DNA of 53,762 bases from Amoeboaphelidium occidentale (lineage: Eukaryota; Aphelidiomycota; Aphelidea): the NCBI GenBank assembly GCA_023515795.1, contig JALGPX010000069.1:9179-62940 (forward strand), read 5' to 3'. A program made the position numbers and the translations under genes. Of this stretch, positions 29,526-38,778 are shown one piece after another; the stretch's first letter is position 1, and every line of letters begins with the position of its first letter. The notes beneath the pieces are model-generated. The model was not told the DNA's origin and searched no databases. It saw nothing but the letters and a program-made list of their open reading frames with translations.

Positions 29526-29686
29526 TCTGTGTGAGTTGTTGCAGGAATAGGAACGTTCAAACAAATATGAAACAACATCAACAAAGGCGTTAAGTTACTT
29601 CAGCCTCAGATTTACTCAGGCTCTTTCAGTATCCATTCTTTATTCTCAGCTTTCAAAGCTGTACCTTTAAACCTTCTTTCTGCATC

Positions 29687-32086
29687 ATGTTTTCGAGTCT
29701 ACAGTCGCGCTTCTACGATGGATACGATCCCATTCAAATGCAGGACGTAGAAATGGGCTCATCTAATGAGGATTTGAGGGCATCGCCTGTTGCTGTAAAG
29801 AAGAAGAAGACGCAGGCTAATATGTGCTCTAATGATCATAATGTGCTGAAATGGATAATGGCCACTGTGCTCTTTTCCGTAATGCTTCCAATGATGATGT
29901 CGCTCTTGTATTACGCCAATACTTTTGAAGAAGATGTAAGAGAAATTTATCATGATATGATGTTGACAGTGCCTTCTGAGGACAAAGCGATGGAATGGTT
30001 AAAGTATTACACATCAAAGCCACATATTGCTGGTTCTGATAATGATTATGAGCAGGCGCTATGGACCAGAGATAAATTTACTGAATTTGGGTTACCTGAC
30101 GTTTGGTTGAATACTTATTATCCTTTGCTAAATTATCCTAAAGCAAGAAATGTCTCCGTGCAACAGAATGATGGCACAGTTAGATACTTAAAACTTCAAG
30201 AAGATCCTGTTGCTGAGGATGAAAGCACAGTGAAGTACACTAACGCTATTCCTCCGTTTCATGGTTATTCTTATTCCGGCTCTGCTACAGGACAGATCGT
30301 TTACGCGAATTATGGAACACGAGAAGACTTTGATATTTTGAAAGCGAACGGAATTGATGTTAAAGGAAAATTGGTCTTGGTGAGATATGGAAGGAACTTT
30401 AGAGGTTTAAAAGTTCGTGCTGCAGAGTTGGCTAGTTGTATTGGAATATTGATTTACAGTGATCCTGCTGATGATGGTTATGGAAAAGGTGCAGTATATC
30501 CAGAAGGTCCGTACAGACCAGCTTCTGGTGTTCAAAGAGGCAGTGTGCACTACATGAGTTTGTATCCTGGTGATCCTTTGACTCCTGGCGTCCCAGCTCA
30601 TGAAAACGCTGAGAGAATTCCAATTGAAGATGCTGTTACTTTACCGAAAATTCCTTCTCTTCCTATATCATATCAAGACGCACAGATCATCTTTGAGAGT
30701 CTTAAAGGCACAGGAATCAATTGCAAAACTTTAGTTAATGGTAGTTGGGTTGGTGGACTAGATGAGAATTTATACTTTACTGGTCCTTCATATCACAATG
30801 TCACAATGGTGAACGACGTTGAGTACAAAATAGCCCCTGTATGGAACGTATTAGCGAGGATTAATGGAACCATGTATCCGGATGAGTATATTGTTCTTGG
30901 GAACCATAGAGATGCTTGGGTTTTTGGAGCCATGGATCCTTCGTCTGGCAGTGCTTCATTTGTTGAACTGGCGAGATCATTAGGGCATATGCTGAAAAAA
31001 GGATGGAAACCGCTAAGGTCGATTATATTGGCATCATGGGATGGAGAAGAATATGGAATGTTGGGTAGTACAGAATATGTTGAAGATTTTGTGCAAGATT
31101 TGAAAAAGAACGCTGTTGCATACATTAATGTTGATAACAGTGCATCTGGATCAGAATTATCTGTGTCCTCTACTCCATCATTATCTTCTGTAATCAGAGA
31201 AATCACAAAGAAAGTTAATGATCCAAAAAGTGGTAGAACTGTATACGATGAATGGATGAAAGCTGATATGGAATGGAACAGCAAACACATTACTTCTGGT
31301 GAAGAGTTTAGAGCTCATCCAGTTGTTTCAGAGCTTGGCTCAGGTTCAGATTTTGTAGCATTTTGTGACTATGCTGGGGTTCCTTCAGTTAGCTTTGCAT
31401 TTAAAGGCCCTTACGGTGTTTATCATTCAATTTACGATAGTTTTAATTGGATGCAAAAGTTTGGAGATCCTGGATGTAAGTATGAAGTCACTGCTACTAA
31501 ATTGTGGGGTCTATTGTCTCTAACTTTGAGTGATTCTATCATTCTTCCTTTTAATTACACAGAATACGGCGTAGAACTGGATTTTTATGTAAACAAGTTA
31601 GAAAAAGCTCTGAATGAAGGTCTGGACAAGAAAATTCCGAAGAGTAATTTGACGATTTTGAGAGATAGCATAAGGCCACTCTATGAGGTTTCAAAAGCAA
31701 TCGAAAAGAAGATGGAAAATTTGAAACAACAAGTTTCTCGAAAATCCTATTCTTTAGAGAAGTATCTTAGTACGAAGGAAAATTTTGAATTAAATCAAGA
31801 AATCGCACTGATAAACAAAAAGCTTTACCTTGCTGAAAGACAGTTTTTGCTTCCTACAGGCGGCATTGAAGGAAGAGAATGGTACAAACATGTGGTTTAC
31901 GCGCCCGGATTATGGGCTGGATATGGTGCTGTTACTTTTCCTACATTGACGGAATCAATTGAAGAATATATCAAGAGCGGTAGAAAAGAGAAGAATCTTA
32001 ATCGAGTAATGAAGGCACAAAAGGAAGTATCGGAAAGAATTCAAGCAGTTGTAAAATTCTTGGACATCTCTGAACAGGAGCAATAA
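29687..32086 (+). CDS. Glutamate carboxypeptidase II/transferrin-receptor-like M28 metallopeptidase
   Basis: Type II membrane zinc peptidase, 799 aa, single exon. Cytosolic tail 1-52, membrane helix at about 54-76, then ectodomain. A PA domain is seen (GKLVLVRYGRNFRGLKVRAA region). The M28 catalytic set is complete: NHRDAWVF (H407), MDPSSG (D417), WDGEEYGMLGS (base E454, ligand E455), NVDNSASG (D483) and GVYHSIYDSF (H580), with spacing nearly equal to human GCPII (377, 387, 424/425, 453, 553). A C-terminal helical dimerisation domain follows. It is therefore an active-looking peptidase, not a transferrin receptor. Likely exopeptidase at the cell surface or vacuole; the substrate is unknown. 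Confidence 0.9.
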   Translation: MFSSLQSRFYDGYDPIQMQDVEMGSSNEDLRASPVAVKKKKTQANMCSNDHNVLKWIMATVLFSVMLPMMMSLLYYANTFEEDVREIYHDMMLTVPSEDKAMEWLKYYTSKPHIAGSDNDYEQALWTRDKFTEFGLPDVWLNTYYPLLNYPKARNVSVQQNDGTVRYLKLQEDPVAEDESTVKYTNAIPPFHGYSYSGSATGQIVYANYGTREDFDILKANGIDVKGKLVLVRYGRNFRGLKVRAAELASCIGILIYSDPADDGYGKGAVYPEGPYRPASGVQRGSVHYMSLYPGDPLTPGVPAHENAERIPIEDAVTLPKIPSLPISYQDAQIIFESLKGTGINCKTLVNGSWVGGLDENLYFTGPSYHNVTMVNDVEYKIAPVWNVLARINGTMYPDEYIVLGNHRDAWVFGAMDPSSGSASFVELARSLGHMLKKGWKPLRSIILASWDGEEYGMLGSTEYVEDFVQDLKKNAVAYINVDNSASGSELSVSSTPSLSSVIREITKKVNDPKSGRTVYDEWMKADMEWNSKHITSGEEFRAHPVVSELGSGSDFVAFCDYAGVPSVSFAFKGPYGVYHSIYDSFNWMQKFGDPGCKYEVTATKLWGLLSLTLSDSIILPFNYTEYGVELDFYVNKLEKALNEGLDKKIPKSNLTILRDSIRPLYEVSKAIEKKMENLKQQVSRKSYSLEKYLSTKENFELNQEIALINKKLYLAERQFLLPTGGIEGREWYKHVVYAPGLWAGYGAVTFPTLTESIEEYIKSGRKEKNLNRVMKAQKEVSERIQAVVKFLDISEQEQ

Positions 32087-32087
32087 A
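32082..32087 (+). terminator. AATAAA containing the stop codon of the peptidase gene
   Basis: The last codon CAA (32081-32083) and stop TAA (32084-32086) create AATAAA at 32082-32087, so the putative poly(A) signal overlaps the end of the coding sequence. Only 22 bp separate this stop from the convergent RPN6 stop. Confidence 0.4.
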
Positions 32088-32108
32088 ATATGACTTTTCA
32101 TTAAGGCA

Positions 32109-33434
32109 TTACAATGTTCTAGCCTTCTCATACAAACTTTGAACTAAAGTTTCCATGCTCTTAATTGTTTGCAAACCCAAATCATAAGTCTTGTCAACTT
32201 CCTGCTCATCAAAAACTACCAACATTCCAGCACTTTGGTCAAGAATACCAGTCAACTGCTTGTCAAGAATCATTTGGCTTAGTTTCTGCTCGACTTGGAA
32301 TACAGGCAAGTTGATCATTTCTGCTACATAACCAATCTGGACTCTTGAGTATGGCTCAATAATGCGGAGCAGATTCTGTTCCAACAAAGTATCGTACAAT
32401 TCCTTCAAATGGCCCTTTACAATAGGATCATCTTGTAAGTGAATCGTATACTTTGCCAATGCAGCTTCAAATTCCTTCAAAGATCTGTTCTGGTATGCTT
32501 TTGCAACAGCCTTCATCGCATCAACTTCAATCATCTTCTCGTACTTGGAACCGAGTTTAGTCAATAAGATACCAACAAAGTCATCGACATTATTTAACAT
32601 AACCTTGCACAGTAGCATATACTTTAGTCCCACAATGGCTTTAACATCTTCCTGGCTGGCATAACCTTCGAATGCTTCATAAAAGTAAGAGTATCCAGTC
32701 TTGTAATCCTTCTCTTCTGCGTGCAAAATACCACTCTGCATATCCAAAGCAGCCTGCAAGAGAACAGGACAATAAACAGCGTTTGCAGAACTCTTTGCGC
32801 TGGTCAAGGAAGCCTACACAGTAAATCAAGCTAACTGTAACAAGAATCTACCCTTGACTTTGCCAAATTTCTTAGAGCGTGGTAGCATCGACTCTCTAGC
32901 AACAACACCTCAATAAGACCCATCTTATCATCCAACTTCTTCAGTTCCCTGGTAAGTTCATTGATCATAGCCAAAGCTTCGGAGTAGTTTCTGACATCCA
33001 ACAACAGCGAGATGAGCCTGGTCTCTAAAGTCTGTCTCAAATAAATTCTGTTTTCGTCTTTAGCTGTTTTAATCAGACTCTTGACCAGTTCGATTTGAAG
33101 TTGTGCTGAGCCATGAATGGATGCCATGAAGCCAAGAAGCTGTTTAACCATTTTCGAAGTTTTTGCCTTTGACAACTTCAACAGTAATGGAACTGAGTTC
33201 TTAATAAGAGCAGAAAGATCATCGGCATCACTAAGAAAGTGCAAAAGATTAGTAACAGACATTATGGGCTTTGTAGGATTACTTTTGATGTTGGTACGCT
33301 TCAGCCAGCAACAAAATAAAGTTCTCATTAACTTCTGTGCCACTGACCAGAGGCTTTAAAAATTGTACCAATTCAGGCCACTTCTTTTCCTGTTGCAATT
33401 TCTGTGCTTTAGCTGTTAAATCTTCCTTTGCCAT
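32109..33434 (-). CDS. RPN6: 26S proteasome lid subunit RPN6/PSMD11
   Basis: Clamps the 19S regulatory particle to the 20S core. Exons 33283-33434, 32852-33230 and 32109-32813; introns 52 and 38 nt; 411 aa, near the human 422. Splicing gives LAEAYQHQN-DADDLSALIKN and NLAKSR-ASLTSAKSSANAVYCP, the latter nearly identical to other Rpn6. Conserved blocks: LRQTLETRLISLLLD, LLLESRCYHALRNL, DMQSGILHAEEKDYKTGYSYFYEAFEG. The C-terminal PCI domain includes IEPYSRVQIGYVAEMINLP and ends in the LYEKARTL helix. Start ATG 33434 (MAKEDLTAKAQKLQ). Confidence 0.97.
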
Positions 33435-33637
33435 GCTGAACTGTTTTGCACAACGCTGATTGAATAAAAACGTTAAGGATTACAGAGCGTGGAAGTGTTT
33501 CAACAGGCTTTGAAGTTCAGAGCAAAGATTATTGCTGTAGAAGAGTATGAGACTTTATATTCCTATACAATTTTACATCTATTGCAGTCACAAAGATCGC
33601 GTTGATCAATTCGGTGCAAGATTATTCATTAACAGCT

Positions 33638-36023
33638 TCATATTTCACGCTTTTCATTGGTATTAAAAGGCCATCTGAAAAGCTTGACTAGTCTTCTTGA
33701 TGATGAGTCTCCGTCACCCCTTCTGTTATTCTTGGAAGCTTGACCCCATTCAAATTCTATGTAACCAACATCTTCTCCGACAATGCCTTCAAGATCAGGC
33801 AAACTTCTGCTAGGATATGCCAAAGATAATCCAATATTCTGAATAGAATGAATTGATGGTGTGCGCTCTTTTGACTGAACAACAGGTGGCGATTCTTCAG
33901 TATCAGCTGTTGTAAGAGGCTGGATCTTTTTGATTTTATCAGACGATTTCCTTCTTGGCAATGAGGCAGTTCCTTGCTTGACTTGTTCTTTTTGATTTTC
34001 TGTCTTTGCACTCTGTTTAAATACTGTATGCATGTCATCAAGTGCCTCCTCCAAACAGGATCGCAACCAATGGACTCTCTGTTTCTTATAATTACTTTGG
34101 AAATATCTTTCATCATCGTCAGAATAATTCCCACTAGTTTCAACTGGATGTGTTGAAGTCCCATTTTTCTCAGGATTACTGTCAGAACTTGAATCCTCCA
34201 GATCGGGAACAGAATCGCCAACTAATCCTGCAACATTGAACATGAAACAATCTTCGCCATTATAAAAGTAAGCAATTCCGAATCCATCATCAACAACTTG
34301 ACCCCATCCATATCCCTGAAAATACTCGGTTGGAATCTGACTCGTTGACAAAGTCCAGTGACAAGATAATGTATATGCAGGGTCCAGAAACAAAGAAGGC
34401 ATTGGTTCGCTTGATTTGACACTTAGACGAAGTCCCAGGAAGTGTCTATCGATTCCCTCGCCTTTGACACAGTCCGACATATACTGGCTGTGAGCAAGTA
34501 TCGCTTGCTTTCCTAATTTGGCTCTCTCTTCAACAGTGACCGATGAATCTTCCATGGCTCTACAAAATGCAACTGACTCATTAGAAACAGATCTACAAGT
34601 CTCAGTTCTTCCCCATTGAAATCGTTTCATCCCTGCACTCTCATAAGTTGCAGCAAATGAGCCCATCAGTCTGAAGTATGCCAATTGAATTGCCATTTGT
34701 AAGTAAGAGTCAGGAGAGACACCCAATGTTTTTACAAAGCCTTAATAACAATTAAATCTGTATCTTTGAAGTATTACCTTTGCCGTACTTTGCATATTTC
34801 AATGTTTGCAAATCATGCTTTGATATTTGACCTAATAATTTCTTCTTTGTGTCTGTGATAGACTTCTTTAAACTATCAGTCAGTTGAAAGTTCAAGTATT
34901 CTGCTTTGAAATTGATCTTGGGATGACTAACTGGATCTCTAAGGAAAGACTCTGTCTCCATCTTGCTACAAACAAAATCACAGAGTCTTGCAGGAGTTGT
35001 GGCATCAACCATAGAATGTTCACCTAGAAATCCACATCTACCATTCTGGAAAACGATAAATTGGCATGTTTTATCAAACCATCTGTTTGAACCATAACCA
35101 TGCCAGCAAAGATGAGCGATTTCTTCCCGTGTTATCGGAGTTGCAGTATCTAAACAAACAATAAAAGACGAAGAAAATACATCTTTCAATATTTCCTTGT
35201 TCTTGGAATTAACCTTGTATAGTTCCCTTAGATTAACACTCCATTCATCACGATGACCTGCGGTTAACATTCCTATAGGAACAGAAGACTCTCTACCGTC
35301 AGCGTCTTGCAAAATCAGAGCCACTTGTTCTTCAATTTGATCCATACTCATCTTACTAACACCCTTTAAAACATAGTAATGATTTCTTCTGATAAACACA
35401 ACAGACTCGTTCTTTGCGGGTTCAAACGACAAGACCTTATCACTTGGCTGGCATGCAACACGACAAGTATTAAACAAAAACTTGTACTGGTTCATGCACA
35501 TGACTCCATTCTTCGCCTGTTCCGGAGGTAGTTCTTCTTTGATCAACTGTTGGCGAAACTGTTCAGCATGAAACACGATCGATGCAGCTTTTCTTGTCAT
35601 TGAGCCATAATTCAAGGGAAACACAAAGAAGAAACTGACATTAAGGACAATAGATTCTCTGTATCTCAAATAACTGAACTCGTTCCACCAGTCGATCAGC
35701 CAACTTGACTTTGTCGCAGCTATTTCTGGTGATCCAGACTTTCCGGAAGCCGATAACTCAGGCAGTAACTCATCCAGAGGAACAGAATCCAAGTATTGAG
35801 GCTTCCAACCAACAAGCGTTTCACATTCTGCCTTCCTAGCCAGTAATCTTTCATGCAAAGTTTTCCCTACGCCATCTTCAAAGTCATCGACAATTGCCAG
35901 CGTTCTCTGATAATCCTTCTCGCTCAAGAAAGGCCTGACCGTCTCCAAGTACTTTGAGAGCGTATTCTCTAATTCAGGCACCGGAAGGAAAGGAATTTCG
36001 TTCTGCTTCTCGAATGTTTTCAT
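33638..36023 (-). CDS. Carnitine O-acyltransferase family protein with long C-terminal extension
   Basis: Transfers acyl groups between CoA and carnitine, in mitochondria or peroxisomes. Exons 34778-36023 and 33638-34740; 37-nt intron; 782 aa from ATG at 36023. The frame is open a little further upstream but has no ATG, so a mitochondrial presequence cannot be shown. Motifs: PVPELENTLSKYL near the start, YGSMTRKAASIV, GRCGFLGEHSMVD with catalytic H336, ESAGMKRFQWGRTET, and STSQIP. The family core normally ends near the helix seen here as LRSCLEEALDDMHTVF. About 125 further residues follow, rich in Ser and Lys with an Arg-rich end, and an acidic insert (VPDLEDSSSDSNPEKN) precedes that helix. 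Acyl-chain preference cannot be assigned. Confidence 0.88.
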
Positions 36024-36516
36024 TAGCAGAATGGAAGTGTGGCGTCGGTGAGAAACCTGAAACAAGGCGTTGAACAATCCCTTCTTGGGCGCTGTTTTTA
36101 TTGTAAGGCCTTTGCCTTAGGAGCACGAGCGCATTATATGCGCAGTATTACGAAGCAGAAGTTGAAACAATAAGGCAGTTTAATCGAACTATCTCTTCTT
36201 GATCTGATTGTTCGCGCCTCCTGATAAATAAGTCATAACGCTGAAGCTAGGTGTATTCGGGAGAAGCTTAAGGCTTTAATCAGCAGAGAGTATCAGATTA
36301 GACATTTTAAATCGATCGCATGCTTCCAGTTGCAACATGAACCCTGCATATGATTTGATCGCAAGGGCAATCTGAAATTCTGAAATCGAAGTTAACCTAA
36401 TATCCTTCGTTTTAATTAAACAATTTAAAATGCGAAGTATTTCATGCTTAAAAGCAAAAGTTTTATGATAAATTCTTGGATTATGATGTGTTAGAGAACC
36501 TATTCATCATCAAGAA
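36024..36516. other. Intergenic region before the tRNA gene
   Basis: 493 nt between the acyltransferase start and the tRNA. It should contain the acyltransferase promoter. A short perfect palindrome (GCGCAT, TAT, ATGCGC) lies at 36129-36143. I see no ORF with recognisable product and no further RNA gene. Confidence 0.5.
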
Positions 36517-36611
36517 GACACTTTGGCCGAGTGGTCAAGGCGGTTGCCTGCTAATTAAGCTTAGTGAGCAATTGGGTTCTGCCCGCGCAAGTTCGAATCT
36601 TGTGAGTGTCG
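36517..36611 (+). tRNA. tRNA-Ser(GCU) with a 13-nt intron
   Basis: A cloverleaf folds by eye. Acceptor stem GACACTT (36517-36523) pairs with GAGTGTC (36604-36610), discriminator G at 36611. D arm GCC/GGC at 36526-36528 and 36539-36541. Anticodon stem GTTGC (36543-36547) pairs with GCAAT (36568-36572); anticodon GCT at 36550-36552. The intron is 36554-36566, after position 37, the canonical eukaryotic site. A long variable arm (GGG 74-76 with CCC 82-84 of 36500) is typical of serine tRNA. T arm GCAAG/CTTGT with loop TTCGAAT. The mature tRNA without CCA is 82 nt. Internal A and B boxes are present in the D and T arms. Confidence 0.93.
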
Positions 36612-36616
36612 CTCTC

Positions 36617-36621
36617 TTTTT
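36617..36621 (+). terminator. RNA polymerase III T-run terminator
   Basis: TTTTT begins five bases after the tRNA discriminator base, as expected for pol III termination. Confidence 0.75.
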
Positions 36622-36753
36622 GCTGTTTGTGCAATTCACGGAAAATTGTTTGCGCACGAGATTTCGTTTTAGAAATTTAAAACGATCTCTTTTTATAATT
36701 CTGTCTCTATAAATCCTTACCTGAACTTCCCTTTACTCAATTACAATTTTTTA

Positions 36754-37602
36754 ATGATATTGCGATTGCGGGGAGATGAAAGTTTTAAAGAATCATTGAA
36801 CTTCAAGCCTTCGGCTGATACTCGCGCTAGACAGCTGGCCACTGTATTTGAGGGTTATCACGGCAAATTCCATTTATTCAAACCAGAAATTCTGAAACCT
36901 TTCAATAAGAAGAGTATCGTAGTCTGGGAATGCGACTATATTGGTGTTCATGATTTTTTTGTGCAGCTGTTCCGGCGAAGCGATAAAGAACCTCTGATAT
37001 ATGGAATAATCGGCAACTACATTCTCTATCTGAAGAAGCAACTGAAAAAATACTGTAAAGCTGATGTTTTAATACTTAAATGTCATCCTAAAATATTTCG
37101 AGTTTCAATGTATGCTGAAGGGTTATGGCTTTCCAAAAGACAAAAGATTGATTATGCGATTGCCTTGTCTCACAGGAACAGTGTCGTATTATCAGTTATC
37201 GGAGGGGCTTATGCATCAATTGGCAAACAATCCCGGAAACACGCTAAAAAAGCTGCTTGGTTGGCTCAGGAGCAGATTCGAATATGGTCTGCGGTAGGAG
37301 ATGATCTTCAAGTTACGAAATATAGGCTTTACCTAGCTGAGTGCTACATACGCATGGGATCCATCGACAAGGCAGTTAGCATTACTGAACAAGTTCGCAA
37401 GTCCATCCNNNNNNNNNNNNNNNNNNNNNATCATCAAGTTACGAAATATAGGCTTTATCTAGCTGAGTGCTACATACGCATGGGATCCATCGACAAGGCA
37501 GTTAGCATTACTGAACAAGTTCGCAAGTCCATCCCAGCGTATTCTGATCTGAAACAGACATGGCTATTCATACTAGACGCTTTGAAGAAGAACTCCAGAT
37601 AA
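36754..37602 (+). CDS. Uncharacterised helical protein, TPR-like C-terminus (model disturbed by N gap)
   Basis: The frame reads 282 codons from ATG 36754 but contains 21 N at 37409-37429 and a 105-bp block on both sides. Collapsing the repeat gives about 240 aa. I do not recognise the family. The N-terminal half has a mixed alpha/beta look (FNKKSIVVWECDYIGVHDF). From about 150 on, the sequence reads like helical repeats: SVIGGAYASIGKQSRKHAKKA, YRLYLAECYIRMGSIDKAV, ITEQVRKS. The last resembles a TPR unit. No signal peptide or membrane span. Its stop faces the RPN7 stop across 14 bp. Confidence 0.6.
   Translation: MILRLRGDESFKESLNFKPSADTRARQLATVFEGYHGKFHLFKPEILKPFNKKSIVVWECDYIGVHDFFVQLFRRSDKEPLIYGIIGNYILYLKKQLKKYCKADVLILKCHPKIFRVSMYAEGLWLSKRQKIDYAIALSHRNSVVLSVIGGAYASIGKQSRKHAKKAAWLAQEQIRIWSAVGDDLQVTKYRLYLAECYIRMGSIDKAVSITEQVRKSIXXXXXXXXHQVTKYRLYLAECYIRMGSIDKAVSITEQVRKSIPAYSDLKQTWLFILDALKKNSR
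37304..37534. repeat. 105-bp direct repeat flanking a 21-N gap (probable assembly artefact)
   Basis: 37304-37408 and 37430-37534 are the same 105 bp with two mismatches, separated by N at 37409-37429. Offset 126 bp keeps the frame open by chance or because of padding. The repeat starts and ends exactly at the gap edges, as expected for overlapping contig ends that were not merged. Confidence 0.85.
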
Positions 37603-37616
37603 ATTGTTTATTATCA

Positions 37617-38775
37617 TTAAACATTGATGACACGGCTGAGCTTCTGAATGCGGTTCAATAATAGATCACCTTGTTTAATTACAGACTGATACTGCGCATT
37701 CTTTGTGTCTGGTCTGTTTGTTTCAACAATATTCGAAACTTTATCAATTACACAATGCAGTCTTCCGGCAGCAATAAACTTACACAAATCCTTGTCCAAA
37801 TACTCTTCGGTGACGCCAAACTGCTTGGACATTGACTCCAAAGTAACACTTCTGTAAGATTCCAATAATTGCGCATAAGCTCGGATTCTCATCTCTCTTA
37901 CATACCAAGCATAGTGAGCATTCAAATATCTTAAATTAGAACAACTTTAAATGGAATGCTTACCTGTCTCCCTTCATGATACTCTCAACTGAGGCCAAGT
38001 TTTGAAAGAATGTTCCATACTCGCAATTGTACAAAGAGTTAACAAATGATTCCATATGAGGAATTTGATGAATGACTTCCAAAACTTCTGGCGACTCGAT
38101 GATCTTCTTCTTAAGTTCATCTCTGGGCAACACCAAAACAGCAGTTAAAGCAACGTACTTCACAAAGTCCTTGTACTCCATCAACTCAGTACAGGTGAAC
38201 GTAGCCAAACCATCAATAAGCAAAGGTGTGGCTGTTTTAAAATCTCTGATACTCAACAAGGAAACGCCTTCGTAAACTTTCAAACGGTTCCTTCTGTCCC
38301 AGTCGCCGCCCTCTTCGATCAAGGATTTTGCCTTCTCAGTCTGTCTCTTAACAATTTCCCAGTCTTCGAAGAACAGGCCAAGTCTGAACTGCGCAAAACA
38401 TAAATCCAACTTTGCGCCGCTTCCTACAGCCTTTTCAGCTGCCTGCCTGAAAGCGCTCAAGGCCTTCTCTTTGTCTCCAATCTTTGCCAAATACTCAGCA
38501 GTCTGAACCAAAGCATCCTGAACTTCTGTCTCGCCAAAGTTCTTTTCTGCGTCTTCGAGCTTTTCCTTAAGTTTTTGTAACTCAGCTTCGTTCTTCTTTG
38601 ACAGTTCGCTTAGGAGTGATTGTTCCTTCTTCAAGACACCTTCAGCGCAAAGTTGTTCATAGTACGGAGCCATTTCATTCTTTTTTATTTCCTCTAAAAT
38701 ATCGGCCTCTGCTTTCTTTGGGTTAATTCCCTTAAGAAGCTCAAACTTTAATTGTGGGAGTTTCATCGAAGCCAT
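37617..38775 (-). CDS. RPN7: 26S proteasome lid subunit RPN7/PSMD6
   Basis: Structural lid subunit with helical repeats and a PCI domain. Exons 37964-38775 and 37617-37929; the 34-nt intron is the shortest in the window; 374 aa (human 389). Splicing gives [31 protein letters not shown]. Other blocks: [56 protein letters not shown], and the C-terminal [24 protein letters not shown]. The start ATG lies 3 nt after the DIP2 stop on the same strand; a second in-frame ATG follows three codons later. Confidence 0.96.
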
Positions 38776-38778
38776 TTC

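Noticed and set aside
29687-32086. Transferrin receptor
   Set aside because: All zinc ligands and the catalytic glutamate are present, unlike transferrin receptors.
33435-33637. Open plus-strand stretch between the acyltransferase stop and the RPN6 start
   Set aside because: About 40 codons open but no ATG and no recognisable peptide; not supported as a gene.
36024-36110. Mitochondrial presequence upstream of the carnitine acyltransferase ATG
   Set aside because: The peptide looks presequence-like but begins at TTG with an in-frame stop upstream and no ATG.
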